Under the pieces are notes generated by a model that was not told the origin of the DNA, did no database searches, and saw only the letters and a program-made list of their open reading frames with translations. A program made the translations under genes and the position numbers. Shown in pieces: positions 1 through 5,398 of a stretch of DNA of 10,910 nt. Position 1 is the first letter of the stretch. Every line of letters begins with the position of its first letter. This stretch comes from BTQM01 sp036985875 (GTDB lineage Bacteria; Patescibacteriota; Minisyncoccia; Phycocordibacterales; UBA1539), in contig BTQM01000027.1 in NCBI GenBank assembly GCA_036985875.1, forward strand, positions 1-10,910. The letters are read 5' to 3'.

Positions 1-1209
1 TTATGCTTTTCCTTCTTCGCCCTCTTTCAGGCAGGCCAAAGTCATTTTTTGTTCTTTGGGTTCAAAAAGGGTTATTTGAAAGGTGTAGGTGTTGCCGAGT
101 CCCAAGTGCTCCTTGAGTTTCTCCAGTGATCCGAACTCCGAAATATGCGCAAGGCCCGCGACTCCTTCTTCAACCGAAACTAGCGCTCCATACTGATTGA
201 ACTTGATTACCACCCCCTTCACGATATCTCCCTTTTTATATTTTTTCTTGGCTCCTTCCCACGGGTTTTCTTTGAGGGCCTTTATTGAAAGAGATATCTT
301 GCCGTCTTTTATCTCAATTATTTTTGCTCTTGACTTGTCTCCGACCTTGAATATTTTTTTAGGATCTTCCACCAGTCCCCATTCTAGCTCCGAAATGTGC
401 ACGAGTCCCTCAAGCTCCTCTTCCACCTTGAGGAATACACCAAAATCAACCATTCCCGTAATTTCTCCTTCCACGATGTCCCCCACGCTATATTTGTCCA
501 CGATCTCCCGCCTTTGTTTTTGGGAGGGGTCTTTTTCAGAGAAGATCAACTTGCCTTCCTTCGGATCAGCAGAAATGATAGAAACTGAGATTTTTTCCCC
601 CACCAGTTTTTTCAGTTCTTCCAGCACCTTGTTTTTGTCACCGTCTTCAACTCGCGGGTAGTGTCCTGGTTTTAATTGAGATGCCGGTAAAAACCCTCGC
701 AGTCCTTGCCATTCCAAAATAAGCCCGCCCCTATTTGCTTCTTTCACGAGAAGCTCTAAGACCACTTTGTTTTTTATTGTTTCCTCTGCTTCGCCCCAAA
801 TGATCGCCCGCCGCGCTTCCTGCAGTGACAGCTCCACATATCCTTCCTCGTTCTCTTTTTCCACGACTTTTGCTGTTACGCGGTCTCCAACGACCATCTT
901 CTTGATCATGTCGCGAGCGTTTATAAATTCCTTTCCATATATAATGCCGGTACGAAAAGGAGCCAAGTCGACATATACAGATGACGCTTCTATGCTTATT
1001 ACGGGACCTTCGATCAAGTCATCAACCTCGGGCAAAGAGGATATCTTTTTTATAAGATCTCCCATTATGCTCGGTTTGCCAGTATCGCCGGACTCGAGAT
1101 TTTTTTTATTTTGCCTCGGAGCTTTTTCCAAAGCCTCTGGCATGTTTGGTGCAGCAAGCTTTTTAATTTCTTCCGTAATTACTGCAGACTCTGTGTTTGT
1201 ATTTGTCAT
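1..1209 (-). CDS. rpsA: 30S ribosomal protein S1 (four S1 domains)
   Basis: This 402-residue protein should bind mRNA at the small ribosomal subunit and help bring messages to the ribosome. Four OB-fold S1 RNA-binding domains are visible, at about residues 63-131, 149-226, 240-311 and 324-394. Domains 3 and 4 carry the typical signatures, such as GxVVxFxxxGxLV-like strands and the motifs EGLVHISEL (267-275) and AGLAHISEF (351-359). Domains 1 and 2 are more diverged, as in other S1 proteins. E. coli S1 has six domains; four-domain forms are common elsewhere. The N-terminus (1-55) is polar and probably disordered. The stop codon is the first three bases of the window. No Shine-Dalgarno precedes the ATG; internal Met23 and Met49 also lack one, so the upstream start is kept. 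The leader and promoter are annotated separately. The family call is secure; the exact start is less so. Confidence 0.95.
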   Translation of the reverse strand: MTNTNTESAVITEEIKKLAAPNMPEALEKAPRQNKKNLESGDTGKPSIMGDLIKKISSLPEVDDLIEGPVISIEASSVYVDLAPFRTGIIYGKEFINARDMIKKMVVGDRVTAKVVEKENEEGYVELSLQEARRAIIWGEAEETIKNKVVLELLVKEANRGGLILEWQGLRGFLPASQLKPGHYPRVEDGDKNKVLEELKKLVGEKISVSIISADPKEGKLIFSEKDPSQKQRREIVDKYSVGDIVEGEITGMVDFGVFLKVEEELEGLVHISELEWGLVEDPKKIFKVGDKSRAKIIEIKDGKISLSIKALKENPWEGAKKKYKKGDIVKGVVIKFNQYGALVSVEEGVAGLAHISEFGSLEKLKEHLGLGNTYTFQITLFEPKEQKMTLACLKEGEEGKA

Positions 1210-1353
1210 AAGTTTTTAAAAATACCCGCCTCAAGCGGGTTTTGTTTCCGCCCTAAGGGTTTGTTTATGTTTCGCCGATGTGCGACAAACAAAAACAGGA
1301 TTAGCCTTAAAGGTGACTGATAATTATGCGATTGTCGTCTTGTTGTTAAGACG
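1210..1353 (-). promoter_or_regulatory. Long rpsA 5' leader with several hairpins
   Basis: The promoter at 1359-1386 predicts a leader of roughly 140 nt before rpsA. In transcript order it contains a perfect 6-bp stem with a 6-nt loop at 1353-1336 and a longer interrupted stem at 1293-1260 (TTTGTTT pairs with AAACAAA, TCGC with GCGA). It ends with the terminator-like hairpin at 1240-1224. There is no ORF of note and no Shine-Dalgarno. The structures are visible in the sequence. That they regulate S1 synthesis is inference, although autogenous control of S1 and other ribosomal proteins through leaders is well established in other bacteria. Confidence 0.5.
1224..1240 (-). terminator. Terminator-like hairpin just upstream of rpsA
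   Basis: A perfect 6-bp GC-rich stem (ACCCGC/GCGGGT, 5-nt loop) is followed on the minus strand by ATTTTTAAAAA and then, after four more bases, by the rpsA ATG. The opposite strand also has a T-rich run (TTTGTTT), so it could act in both directions, but no plus-strand gene ends here. Its place inside the rpsA leader fits an attenuator. An upstream GGGCGG at about 1249-1254 could pair weakly with the first arm and form an alternative structure. Confidence 0.55.
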
Positions 1354-1358
1354 CTCAC

Positions 1359-1386
1359 AGTATATCCAAACTGGTTTAAAAGTCAA
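1359..1386 (-). promoter_or_regulatory. Sigma70-type promoter for rpsA
   Basis: Read on the minus strand, TTGACT (1386-1381) and TATACT (1364-1359) are separated by 16 bases, each matching five of six consensus positions. This predicts a start of transcription near 1352. It is the best promoter in the 1.2-1.9 kb spacer and lies immediately downstream of the structured inverted-repeat element. Confidence 0.65.
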
Positions 1387-1395
1387 AGGCCGCTC

Positions 1396-1526
1396 GCTAT
1401 ATGCGTTTTGAAAACCGGAGTCGCCCTCTCCCGCGGAGGGCGCTCCTGCCGCTCGTCGGGCTGCTTCTCCCTCCGGTCGGAGACCAAGCCAGCCCTCCTG
1501 CGCGAGCTTTTCAAAATGCACATAGC
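1396..1526. repeat. 131-bp structured inverted-repeat element (MITE-like)
   Basis: Terminal arms of 19 bp at 1396-1414 and 1508-1526 are inverted copies with two mismatches (GCTATrTGCrTTTTGAAAA). Between them sit two strong hairpins. One is CGCCCTC/GAGGGCG at 1422-1442 with a 7-nt loop. The other is a composite stem at 1458-1495 (GGGCTG/CAGCCC enclosing CTT/AAG and CTCC/GGAG). CGCTC occurs just outside both ends (1391-1395 and 1528-1532), which could be a short target duplication or chance. No transposase and no convincing ORF are present; reading frames here encode low-quality Arg-rich peptides. Confidence 0.5.
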
Positions 1527-1536
1527 TCGCTCTGTC

Positions 1537-1640
1537 GGAGGGAACAATTGAAAGTTTCTGTTATGACTCCTTAATTTACAATTCACCTTACGCCTGCCTG
1601 TGCGTGTACGCACGCAGACAGGCAATGTTTGTAAAAAGAT
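1537..1640 (-). repeat. Intergenic palindromic repeat, copy A
   Basis: The first 64 bases (1537-1600) match copy B (1657-1720) with no gaps, at exactly 120 bp offset and 50 of 64 identical positions. The second part (1592-1638) is a GC-rich palindrome whose reverse complement matches 5301-5347 upstream of gyrA at 46 of 47 positions. The minus strand contains AATTAAGGAG, a Shine-Dalgarno-like core, at about 1576-1567. Orientation is given as minus because the gyrA copy, with gyrA downstream, reads on plus and this one reads toward rpsA. Confidence 0.7.
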
Positions 1641-1656
1641 CGGGGCTCACTTAGCT

Positions 1657-1812
1657 GGAGGGAACAGTTGGACTTTTCCGTTGCACCTCCTTAATTTCTT
1701 TTTCACCTTCCGCCTGCCTGCGCCAAGCGACCTGTCTGCGTGCGACGCACAGGCAGAAGCGCGGCAGGCAGGCAATGCTGGCAAAAAGAGAAACCCTCGC
1801 TCTGTCGAGGGG
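1657..1812 (-). repeat. Intergenic palindromic repeat, copy B
   Basis: This is the 120-bp-spaced relative of copy A, but its GC-rich centre is expanded. Outer arms GCCTGCCTGC (from 1712) and GCAGGCAGGC (to about 1773) enclose an inner imperfect hairpin around CCTGTCTGCGT and ACGCACAGGC. The 3' flank, read on the minus strand (CCCCTCGACAGAGCGAGGG, then T-rich), closely matches 5279-5306 upstream of gyrA. A separate 6-bp hairpin CCCTCG/CGAGGG lies at 1794-1811. Reading frames through this region are interrupted or low in quality, so I do not call a gene. Confidence 0.65.
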
Positions 1813-1871
1813 TGTGTTGCTTGGAAGCTCAGCTATTTTTGAGAGGGGTTTTTGTTGCAACATAAAGAAAA

Positions 1872-1894
1872 TACCCCGCGGTTGTCGCGGGGTA
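1872..1894 (-). terminator. Intrinsic terminator of the acyl-CoA synthetase gene
   Basis: A perfect 9-bp stem (TACCCCGCG/CGCGGGGTA, 5-nt loop) lies 10 bases past the stop codon of the minus-strand gene and is followed on that strand by TTTTCTTT. Position, stem strength and T-tract all fit a Rho-independent terminator. Confidence 0.85.
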
Positions 1895-1904
1895 CGGTGT
1901 TGCG

Positions 1905-3809
1905 TTAGAACGTATGACCTTGATACATTCGATCAATGTCTTCCATGAACCTCTCTATCACTTTCGGACGTTTAACCTTCAGCGTTGGAGTCAGGAGCCC
2001 ATTCTCTATTGTCCAAGGATCCAAGGAGAGGCTGAAGTTGCGTATCCGAGCATAGCCGGGGAAGTCACGCAATTGTGCGCGGAGCCGCTGTGCTATGTCC
2101 TCTCTTATGTGCGGAACGTTGAGTAATTTCGGCTTGCTCGCTTCTTCTTCGGTCAAAAGTTTCCCCGCGATATCTTTCCATCGCTCGGGGTTGAGCACTA
2201 GGAGGGCGGTGAGATACGGTTTTGCTTCACCGACGACCATCGCCTGCTCGAAGAGACCGTCCAGCGTGATGGCCATTTCCATATCGGCGGGCGGCACTTT
2301 CTCTCCGTTGGCCAATACGATGATCTCCTTGATGCGTCCAGTGATGTATATGCGACTGTCGCCGTCAATGAGCGCTTTATCTCCCGTGCGTAGCCAGCCG
2401 TCCTCGGTCATCATCGTTCGCGTTGCTTCCTCATTGTTATAATAGCCCAACATGACGCAGTCACTCTTGGTTTCCAACTCATCGTTTTCACCGATGCGTA
2501 CGAGTACGCCCGGAAGCGCAGTACCGATGCTCGCCGGCAAATTATTTGAAATGCGGTTGCATGAAATAACGGGGCTTGCTTCTGTGAGTCCGTATCCCTG
2601 GATCAACGGGAGACCGAGTCCGATGAACAACCGTGCCACTTCGGGCGAGAGTGCTGCTCCGCCGGATACTGCCATTTGTATTCGGCCACCCAGTTTTTCC
2701 ATCACCTTGCGTGCCACCAGCCTTTCAAGGAGCGGCCAGAGTAATAGCTTCGGGCTCCAGTTCTCTCTCCCTTGCTGGTGTTCAAAGCGCGCCCATCCGG
2801 TACGCACCGTGAATTCAAACAATGTGCGTGCTAAAGAAGATTTCTCTTCCAAGCCCACATGGATCTTAGCATATACTTTCTCATAAATGCGTGGTACCGA
2901 TACAAGCACTGTCGGCTTTATTATCTGAAGGTCCTCGCCTAATTGAGAAATAGAACGCGCATATGCTACTTCCGCGCCCACCATCATAGGCAGCATATAT
3001 CCCACGATTCGCTCAAACATGTGAGAGAGTGGTAGGAAAGAGAGGAATGAATCGTCGCCCGAGAATACTACGTTGTGATCGGGATACTTGCACTCGAGGC
3101 TGCTTTGGTATGTAGCGTAAGCGTTGGTAAGAATGTTTTTGTGGGAGAGCATCACTCCTTTGGGCCGCCCGGTGGTGCCGGACGTGTACACAATACTTGC
3201 CATGTCGTCGGGAGAGATTCCTTTAATCAGAAAAATATCCTGAAAAATAGGGGTTACGTTCTCATCTTCCACCGTAGCGTGGAGCCATGCGGACAATGAT
3301 CTTAGTCGCATGTTTTCCCCTATGTCGTCTTTATGTATATTCTCTACACTTACGATGCGCTGCAGGCTTTCAAGTTTCTCACCTGTGTCCAGCAAGCTTT
3401 CCCATTGGTGTTTGTTCTGCACCAGCAAAAGCTTTACGTCGGCGTCGCCGATAATGTAGGATACATTTCCCGGACTGTCCTCCGCGTAAAGCGGTACGGT
3501 GACGAGTCCCAGCCCCAAAGCGGCCTGGTCAAATATGACCCAATTTATGCCATTGCCCACCATAAGCGCCACTCGATCGCCTGGCTTTAGACCTTCTTTT
3601 TCCAGCGCCACTTGCCAGCGTGCCGCCTCCATGGCGATCTCTCGCCATGTTGACGTCTTCCACGACGCATCCTTGGCATCAAATTGCCGGTAGGCGATCT
3701 TGTTGGGAGTGCGTCGCACTCTCTCGTGGAACATAGCAGGAATTGTACCAGCCGTGTCAGATGTGATTACTCCACACAGTTTGGTCATTACTTCACACAG
3801 ATTGCTCAT
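1905..3809 (-). CDS. Long-chain acyl-CoA synthetase (AMP-forming)
   Basis: This 634-residue ANL-superfamily adenylating enzyme is predicted to activate a fatty acid with ATP to an acyl-adenylate and then form acyl-CoA. The AMP-binding P-loop YTSGTTGRPKG is at 208-218, GYGLTEASP at 405-413, the TGD motif at 475-477 and the hinge GRIKEIIVLANGEKVPP at 491-507. The C-terminal TPTLKVKRPK (608-617) includes the likely adenylation lysine K611. The length and insertions fit the FadD15/FAA1-like long-chain group. All core motifs are intact, so it should be active. The start is supported by AAAGGAG eight bases upstream. It is monocistronic, with its own promoter and terminator. This enzyme is notable in a lineage that usually lacks fatty-acid pathways; it may scavenge host or environmental fatty acids (inference). 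The exact substrate chain length cannot be read from the sequence. Confidence 0.93.
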   Translation of the reverse strand: MSNLCEVMTKLCGVITSDTAGTIPAMFHERVRRTPNKIAYRQFDAKDASWKTSTWREIAMEAARWQVALEKEGLKPGDRVALMVGNGINWVIFDQAALGLGLVTVPLYAEDSPGNVSYIIGDADVKLLLVQNKHQWESLLDTGEKLESLQRIVSVENIHKDDIGENMRLRSLSAWLHATVEDENVTPIFQDIFLIKGISPDDMASIVYTSGTTGRPKGVMLSHKNILTNAYATYQSSLECKYPDHNVVFSGDDSFLSFLPLSHMFERIVGYMLPMMVGAEVAYARSISQLGEDLQIIKPTVLVSVPRIYEKVYAKIHVGLEEKSSLARTLFEFTVRTGWARFEHQQGRENWSPKLLLWPLLERLVARKVMEKLGGRIQMAVSGGAALSPEVARLFIGLGLPLIQGYGLTEASPVISCNRISNNLPASIGTALPGVLVRIGENDELETKSDCVMLGYYNNEEATRTMMTEDGWLRTGDKALIDGDSRIYITGRIKEIIVLANGEKVPPADMEMAITLDGLFEQAMVVGEAKPYLTALLVLNPERWKDIAGKLLTEEEASKPKLLNVPHIREDIAQRLRAQLRDFPGYARIRNFSLSLDPWTIENGLLTPTLKVKRPKVIERFMEDIDRMYQGHTF

Positions 3810-3817
3810 GTGATAAT

Positions 3818-3824
3818 CTCCTTT
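3818..3824 (-). promoter_or_regulatory. Strong Shine-Dalgarno for the acyl-CoA synthetase
   Basis: The minus strand reads AAAGGAG eight bases before the ATG at 3809. It fixes the start and is the only well-placed, strong ribosome binding site before any gene in this window. Confidence 0.85.
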
Positions 3825-3859
3825 GTTGTGTTGTCAAAGAACTCCGTAGTCTGAATCCT

Positions 3860-3888
3860 GTAATATCATATGATTGGTGTGTCGTCAA
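3860..3888 (-). promoter_or_regulatory. Promoter for the acyl-CoA synthetase
   Basis: On the minus strand TTGACG (3888-3883) and TATTAC (3865-3860) are 17 bases apart, with TG one base before the -10 hexamer, making an extended -10. The predicted transcription start is near 3853, giving a leader of about 44 nt. Confidence 0.6.
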
Positions 3889-3935
3889 CCCCGTGTGGGT
3901 ACATTCAACCTGTCAGTACAACACTTTGAAACGCA

Positions 3936-3954
3936 ACGCGCTAAAACAGCGCGT
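3936..3954. repeat. GC-rich hairpin adjoining the 50-bp palindrome
   Basis: A perfect 7-bp inverted repeat, ACGCGCT and AGCGCGT, has a 5-base A-rich loop. It abuts the large palindrome directly, with no bases between them. No T-tract follows on the plus strand, so it is not an obvious terminator. Confidence 0.75.
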
Positions 3955-4004
3955 GAACGATTATTTGTGAAACTCACCATGGTGAGTTTCACAAATAATC
4001 GTTC
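3955..4004. repeat. Perfect 50-bp palindrome in the divergent promoter spacer
   Basis: The 25 bases from 3955 (GAACGATTATTTGTG...) are the exact reverse complement of the 25 bases ending at 4004, with no loop; the centre is ACCA|TGGT. It lies between the two divergent promoters. There is no T-run to suggest a terminator, and neither gene is transcribed toward it. It could be a multi-dimer operator, a cruciform-forming site or a recombination site; the sequence alone does not decide. Confidence 0.9.
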
Positions 4005-4017
4005 TTGGTGCAGTTGT

Positions 4018-4029
4018 TGCAGCGCTGCA
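4018..4029. repeat. 12-bp perfect palindrome TGCAGCGCTGCA
   Basis: A loopless 12-bp palindrome sits about 22 bases upstream of the -10 element of the MBL-fold gene, near where a -35 region or an operator would be expected. It could be a dimeric regulator site (inference). Confidence 0.6.
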
Positions 4030-4050
4030 TTTTCATTCCATAGCAAAATC

Positions 4051-4059
4051 TGGTAAGAT
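4051..4059 (+). promoter_or_regulatory. Extended -10 promoter of the MBL-fold gene
   Basis: TGGTAAGAT is an extended -10 (TG, one base, TAAGAT). It places the transcription start around 4066, within a few bases of the ATG at 4069, so the message is probably leaderless or nearly so. No good -35 is seen. Confidence 0.5.
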
Positions 4060-4068
4060 ACTTTGCGT

Positions 4069-4719
4069 ATGATAATTACATATTACGGAGGAGAATTTTT
4101 AAAAGTACAGACGGGTGATACGACGCTTGTGTTTAATCCGTTCGGAAAAGATTCTTCGTTTGCTCATGACAAGAAATCGCCCAGGTTTGGCGCCGATGTC
4201 GTTTTTGTGAGCGTGAACGACAAGGATTTCAATGTCGTCGGACAGCTGTTGCACGGGGAAAAAGATCCTTTTGTTATTTCCGGTCCAGGTGAGTACGAAG
4301 TGAAGGGCGTTTTTATAAAAGGGTTTATAACGGAGACAACATATAGCGGCAAGAAAAGGATCAATACCATTTATTCTGTTTTATGCGATGGGATACACCT
4401 TTGCTTCTTGGGCGCGCTCGGTTCGCTTGATTCGGTTACCAGTGAGATCAAAGGAAGCATTGGAGGTCCCGATATACTTTTTGTTCCGATAGGCGGAGGG
4501 GACGTACTCTCTCCTTCCAGCGCGGGGAAGATCTCGCTCGCGTTTGTACCGAAAGTAATCATCCCCATGCATTATGACGAAAAAAACGGCAAGAGTTCGT
4601 TGCGGACGTTTTTGGGGGAAGAGGGGAGAAAAAAAGTGGATCCTCTTGATAAATTAGTGATAAAGAAAAAAGATCTTGAAGAGAAAGTAGGGGAAATAGT
4701 TGTATTAAAAGCGCAGTAG
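4069..4719 (+). CDS. MBL-fold protein lacking most metal ligands (UlaG/COG2220-like)
   Basis: This 216-residue protein has the layout of small UlaG/YtkL-like metallo-beta-lactamase-fold hydrolases. It has the N-terminal strand MIITYYG, the second strand with DTTLVFNPFG (17-26), FVISGPGEYEVKGVFIKG (68-85), ILFVPIGG (136-143) and VIIPMHY (163-169). The metal-binding signature HxHxDH is replaced at 49-54 by V-N-D-K-D-F, keeping only the aspartate. The later HLGDLG-type segment reads FLGALG (113-118), losing both the His and the Asp ligand. Only the His in PMHY (168) remains. It is therefore probably not a classical zinc hydrolase. It starts at ATG 4069; a TTG two codons earlier is also in frame. 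No Shine-Dalgarno is present. A structural, regulatory or metal-free role is possible but unproven. Confidence 0.85.
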   Translation: MIITYYGGEFLKVQTGDTTLVFNPFGKDSSFAHDKKSPRFGADVVFVSVNDKDFNVVGQLLHGEKDPFVISGPGEYEVKGVFIKGFITETTYSGKKRINTIYSVLCDGIHLCFLGALGSLDSVTSEIKGSIGGPDILFVPIGGGDVLSPSSAGKISLAFVPKVIIPMHYDEKNGKSSLRTFLGEEGRKKVDPLDKLVIKKKDLEEKVGEIVVLKAQ

Positions 4720-4746
4720 AAGATGCTCTCAGTAAACTCTAGCTAT

Positions 4747-4830
4747 CTAAATTCTAAACAATACCAAAATCCAAATAATTCAAATCAAAAATGTTTGGGA
4801 TTTTGAATTTAGGCATTTGAATTTATTTAG
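4747..4830. repeat. AT-rich nested inverted-repeat spacer
   Basis: This spacer is far more AT-rich than its neighbours and folds on itself. CAAAATCC (4765-4772) pairs with GGATTTTG (4798-4805), AATTCAAAT (4777-4785) with ATTTGAATT (4815-4823), and CTAAAT near the left end with ATTTAG (4825-4830). It fills most of the gap between the MBL-fold gene and the small membrane protein. No convincing promoter is seen in it. It resembles AT-rich intergenic elements recurrent in such genomes (inference). Confidence 0.55.
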
Positions 4831-4843
4831 GATTTATTACCTC

Positions 4844-5125
4844 ATGTTCAATCACCTTGAAAGGATCCAAAGGAAACCAGAATATGTAAGGAGAAGGATC
4901 CTTCTAGTTACGACGGTCGCCCTCTTCTTTATTATTGTGTTTGTTTGGTTTTTGTTTCCCGGCTCCAGCTTGGTGGATAACACGGAAGAAAATACCGTGT
5001 ACAAGGAGCTGTCGCCGTTCTCAAATATTGAGGACGCATTTAACAGTGCGGTAGATAACATTGGCGACGGATTTGGTTCTCTTAAGGGATCGCTGGCGGG
5101 AGAGGCGCTGGATGTCGACGAATAG
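4844..5125 (+). CDS. Small single-TM protein of unknown function
   Basis: I do not recognise this 93-residue protein. It has a basic N-terminus (RIQRKPEYVRRR, 7-18) and one hydrophobic helix at about 19-38, followed by an acidic, mostly polar tail (44-93). The positive-inside rule puts the N-terminus in the cytoplasm and the tail outside. Residues 60-85 could form an amphipathic helix. The ATG at 4844 is chosen over the in-frame TTG at 4817, because the TTG would add residues encoded by the AT-rich repeat; neither has a Shine-Dalgarno. It lies 124 bases after the MBL-fold gene and ends about 120 bases before a strong terminator, so the two may share a transcript. Codon use looks protein-like, but the call is less certain than for its larger neighbours. 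Confidence 0.6.
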   Translation: MFNHLERIQRKPEYVRRRILLVTTVALFFIIVFVWFLFPGSSLVDNTEENTVYKELSPFSNIEDAFNSAVDNIGDGFGSLKGSLAGEALDVDE

Positions 5126-5168
5126 AAGTTCTCGCTTTGCCGAGGGGAATAGTGGTTTCTCTTTTGTA

Positions 5169-5196
5169 AAATCCGCCAGCTGACGGATTTGGCGGA
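5169..5196. repeat. Overlapping palindromes around CAGCTG
   Basis: AAATCCG (5169-5175) and CGGATTT (5184-5190) form a near-perfect 22-bp palindrome centred on CAGCTG. TCCGCC (5172-5177) can alternatively pair with GGCGGA (5191-5196). Two mutually exclusive hairpins are thus possible downstream of the small membrane gene. No T-tract follows, so a terminator role is doubtful. Confidence 0.6.
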
Positions 5197-5245
5197 CGGG
5201 CTATTTCGGAGTCCGGAGGGGCTAGTTTTTGCATAGCGTATGTAC

Positions 5246-5278
5246 AAAAATGTTAAGAGCTCGGCTCTTAACATTTTT
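5246..5278. terminator. Strong bidirectional intrinsic terminator upstream of gyrA
   Basis: Perfect 15-bp arms AAAAATGTTAAGAGC (5246-5260) and GCTCTTAACATTTTT (5264-5278) enclose a 3-base loop. The A/T ends give a U-tract on either strand. It should end the transcript of the small membrane protein and insulate gyrA. Confidence 0.85.
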
Positions 5279-5361
5279 CCCCTCGACCAAGCGAGCGTTT
5301 CTTTTTATAAACATTGCCTGTCTGCGTGCGTACACGCACAGGCAGGCAATGTTTATAAAAA
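5279..5361 (+). repeat. Palindromic repeat, gyrA copy, with a 60-bp hairpin
   Basis: Positions 5302-5320 and 5343-5361 are perfect 19-bp inverted arms (TTTTTATAAACATTGCCTG and its complement). The 22 bases between them continue the pairing with a G-T pair and a small bulge (GTGCGT/ACGCAC at the tip). Positions 5301-5347 match the reverse complement of 1592-1638 at 46 of 47 positions. Positions 5279-5306 match the reverse complement of the copy B flank. Beyond the right arm, AGACGCGAGCGG loosely mirrors the left flank CGACCAAGCGAGCG. Confidence 0.8.
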
Positions 5362-5383
5362 GAGAGACGCGAGCGGCACTTTA

Positions 5384-5392
5384 TGTTATTAT
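5384..5392 (+). promoter_or_regulatory. Extended -10 promoter for leaderless gyrA
   Basis: TGTTATTAT (TG, one base, TATTAT) ends six bases before the gyrA ATG at 5399. The transcription start therefore falls on or next to the A of the start codon, predicting a leaderless mRNA. No Shine-Dalgarno is present. No clear -35 is seen; the region where it would lie abuts the end of the long hairpin. Confidence 0.55.
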
Positions 5393-5398
5393 AGACAC

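Noticed and set aside
1396..1450. A tRNA-Ser-like segment: TTTTGAAAACCGGAG followed by a variable-arm-like hairpin.
   Set aside because: The 5' half of the anticodon stem does not pair, and there is no D arm, no GGTTCRA T-loop and no acceptor stem. It is a partial resemblance only.
1537..1720. Possible CRISPR-like repeat pair.
   Set aside because: There are only two imperfect copies at 120 bp spacing, repeat divergence is high, and no cas genes are present.
1324..1863. Several 65-80 residue open frames on both strands in the spacer between rpsA and the acyl-CoA synthetase.
   Set aside because: They run through inverted and direct repeats, encode Arg/Pro-rich low-quality peptides, overlap one another, and the AAGGAGGTG on the minus strand is not followed by a sensible gene.
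3810..4068. The divergent strand switch with palindromes as a replication origin.
   Set aside because: No DnaA boxes and no origin-linked genes are seen; divergent promoters explain the strand switch.
5240..5398. In-frame 53-codon N-terminal extension of gyrA.
   Set aside because: It is encoded by the terminator and the palindromic repeat, has no family similarity, and the promoter lies downstream of it.
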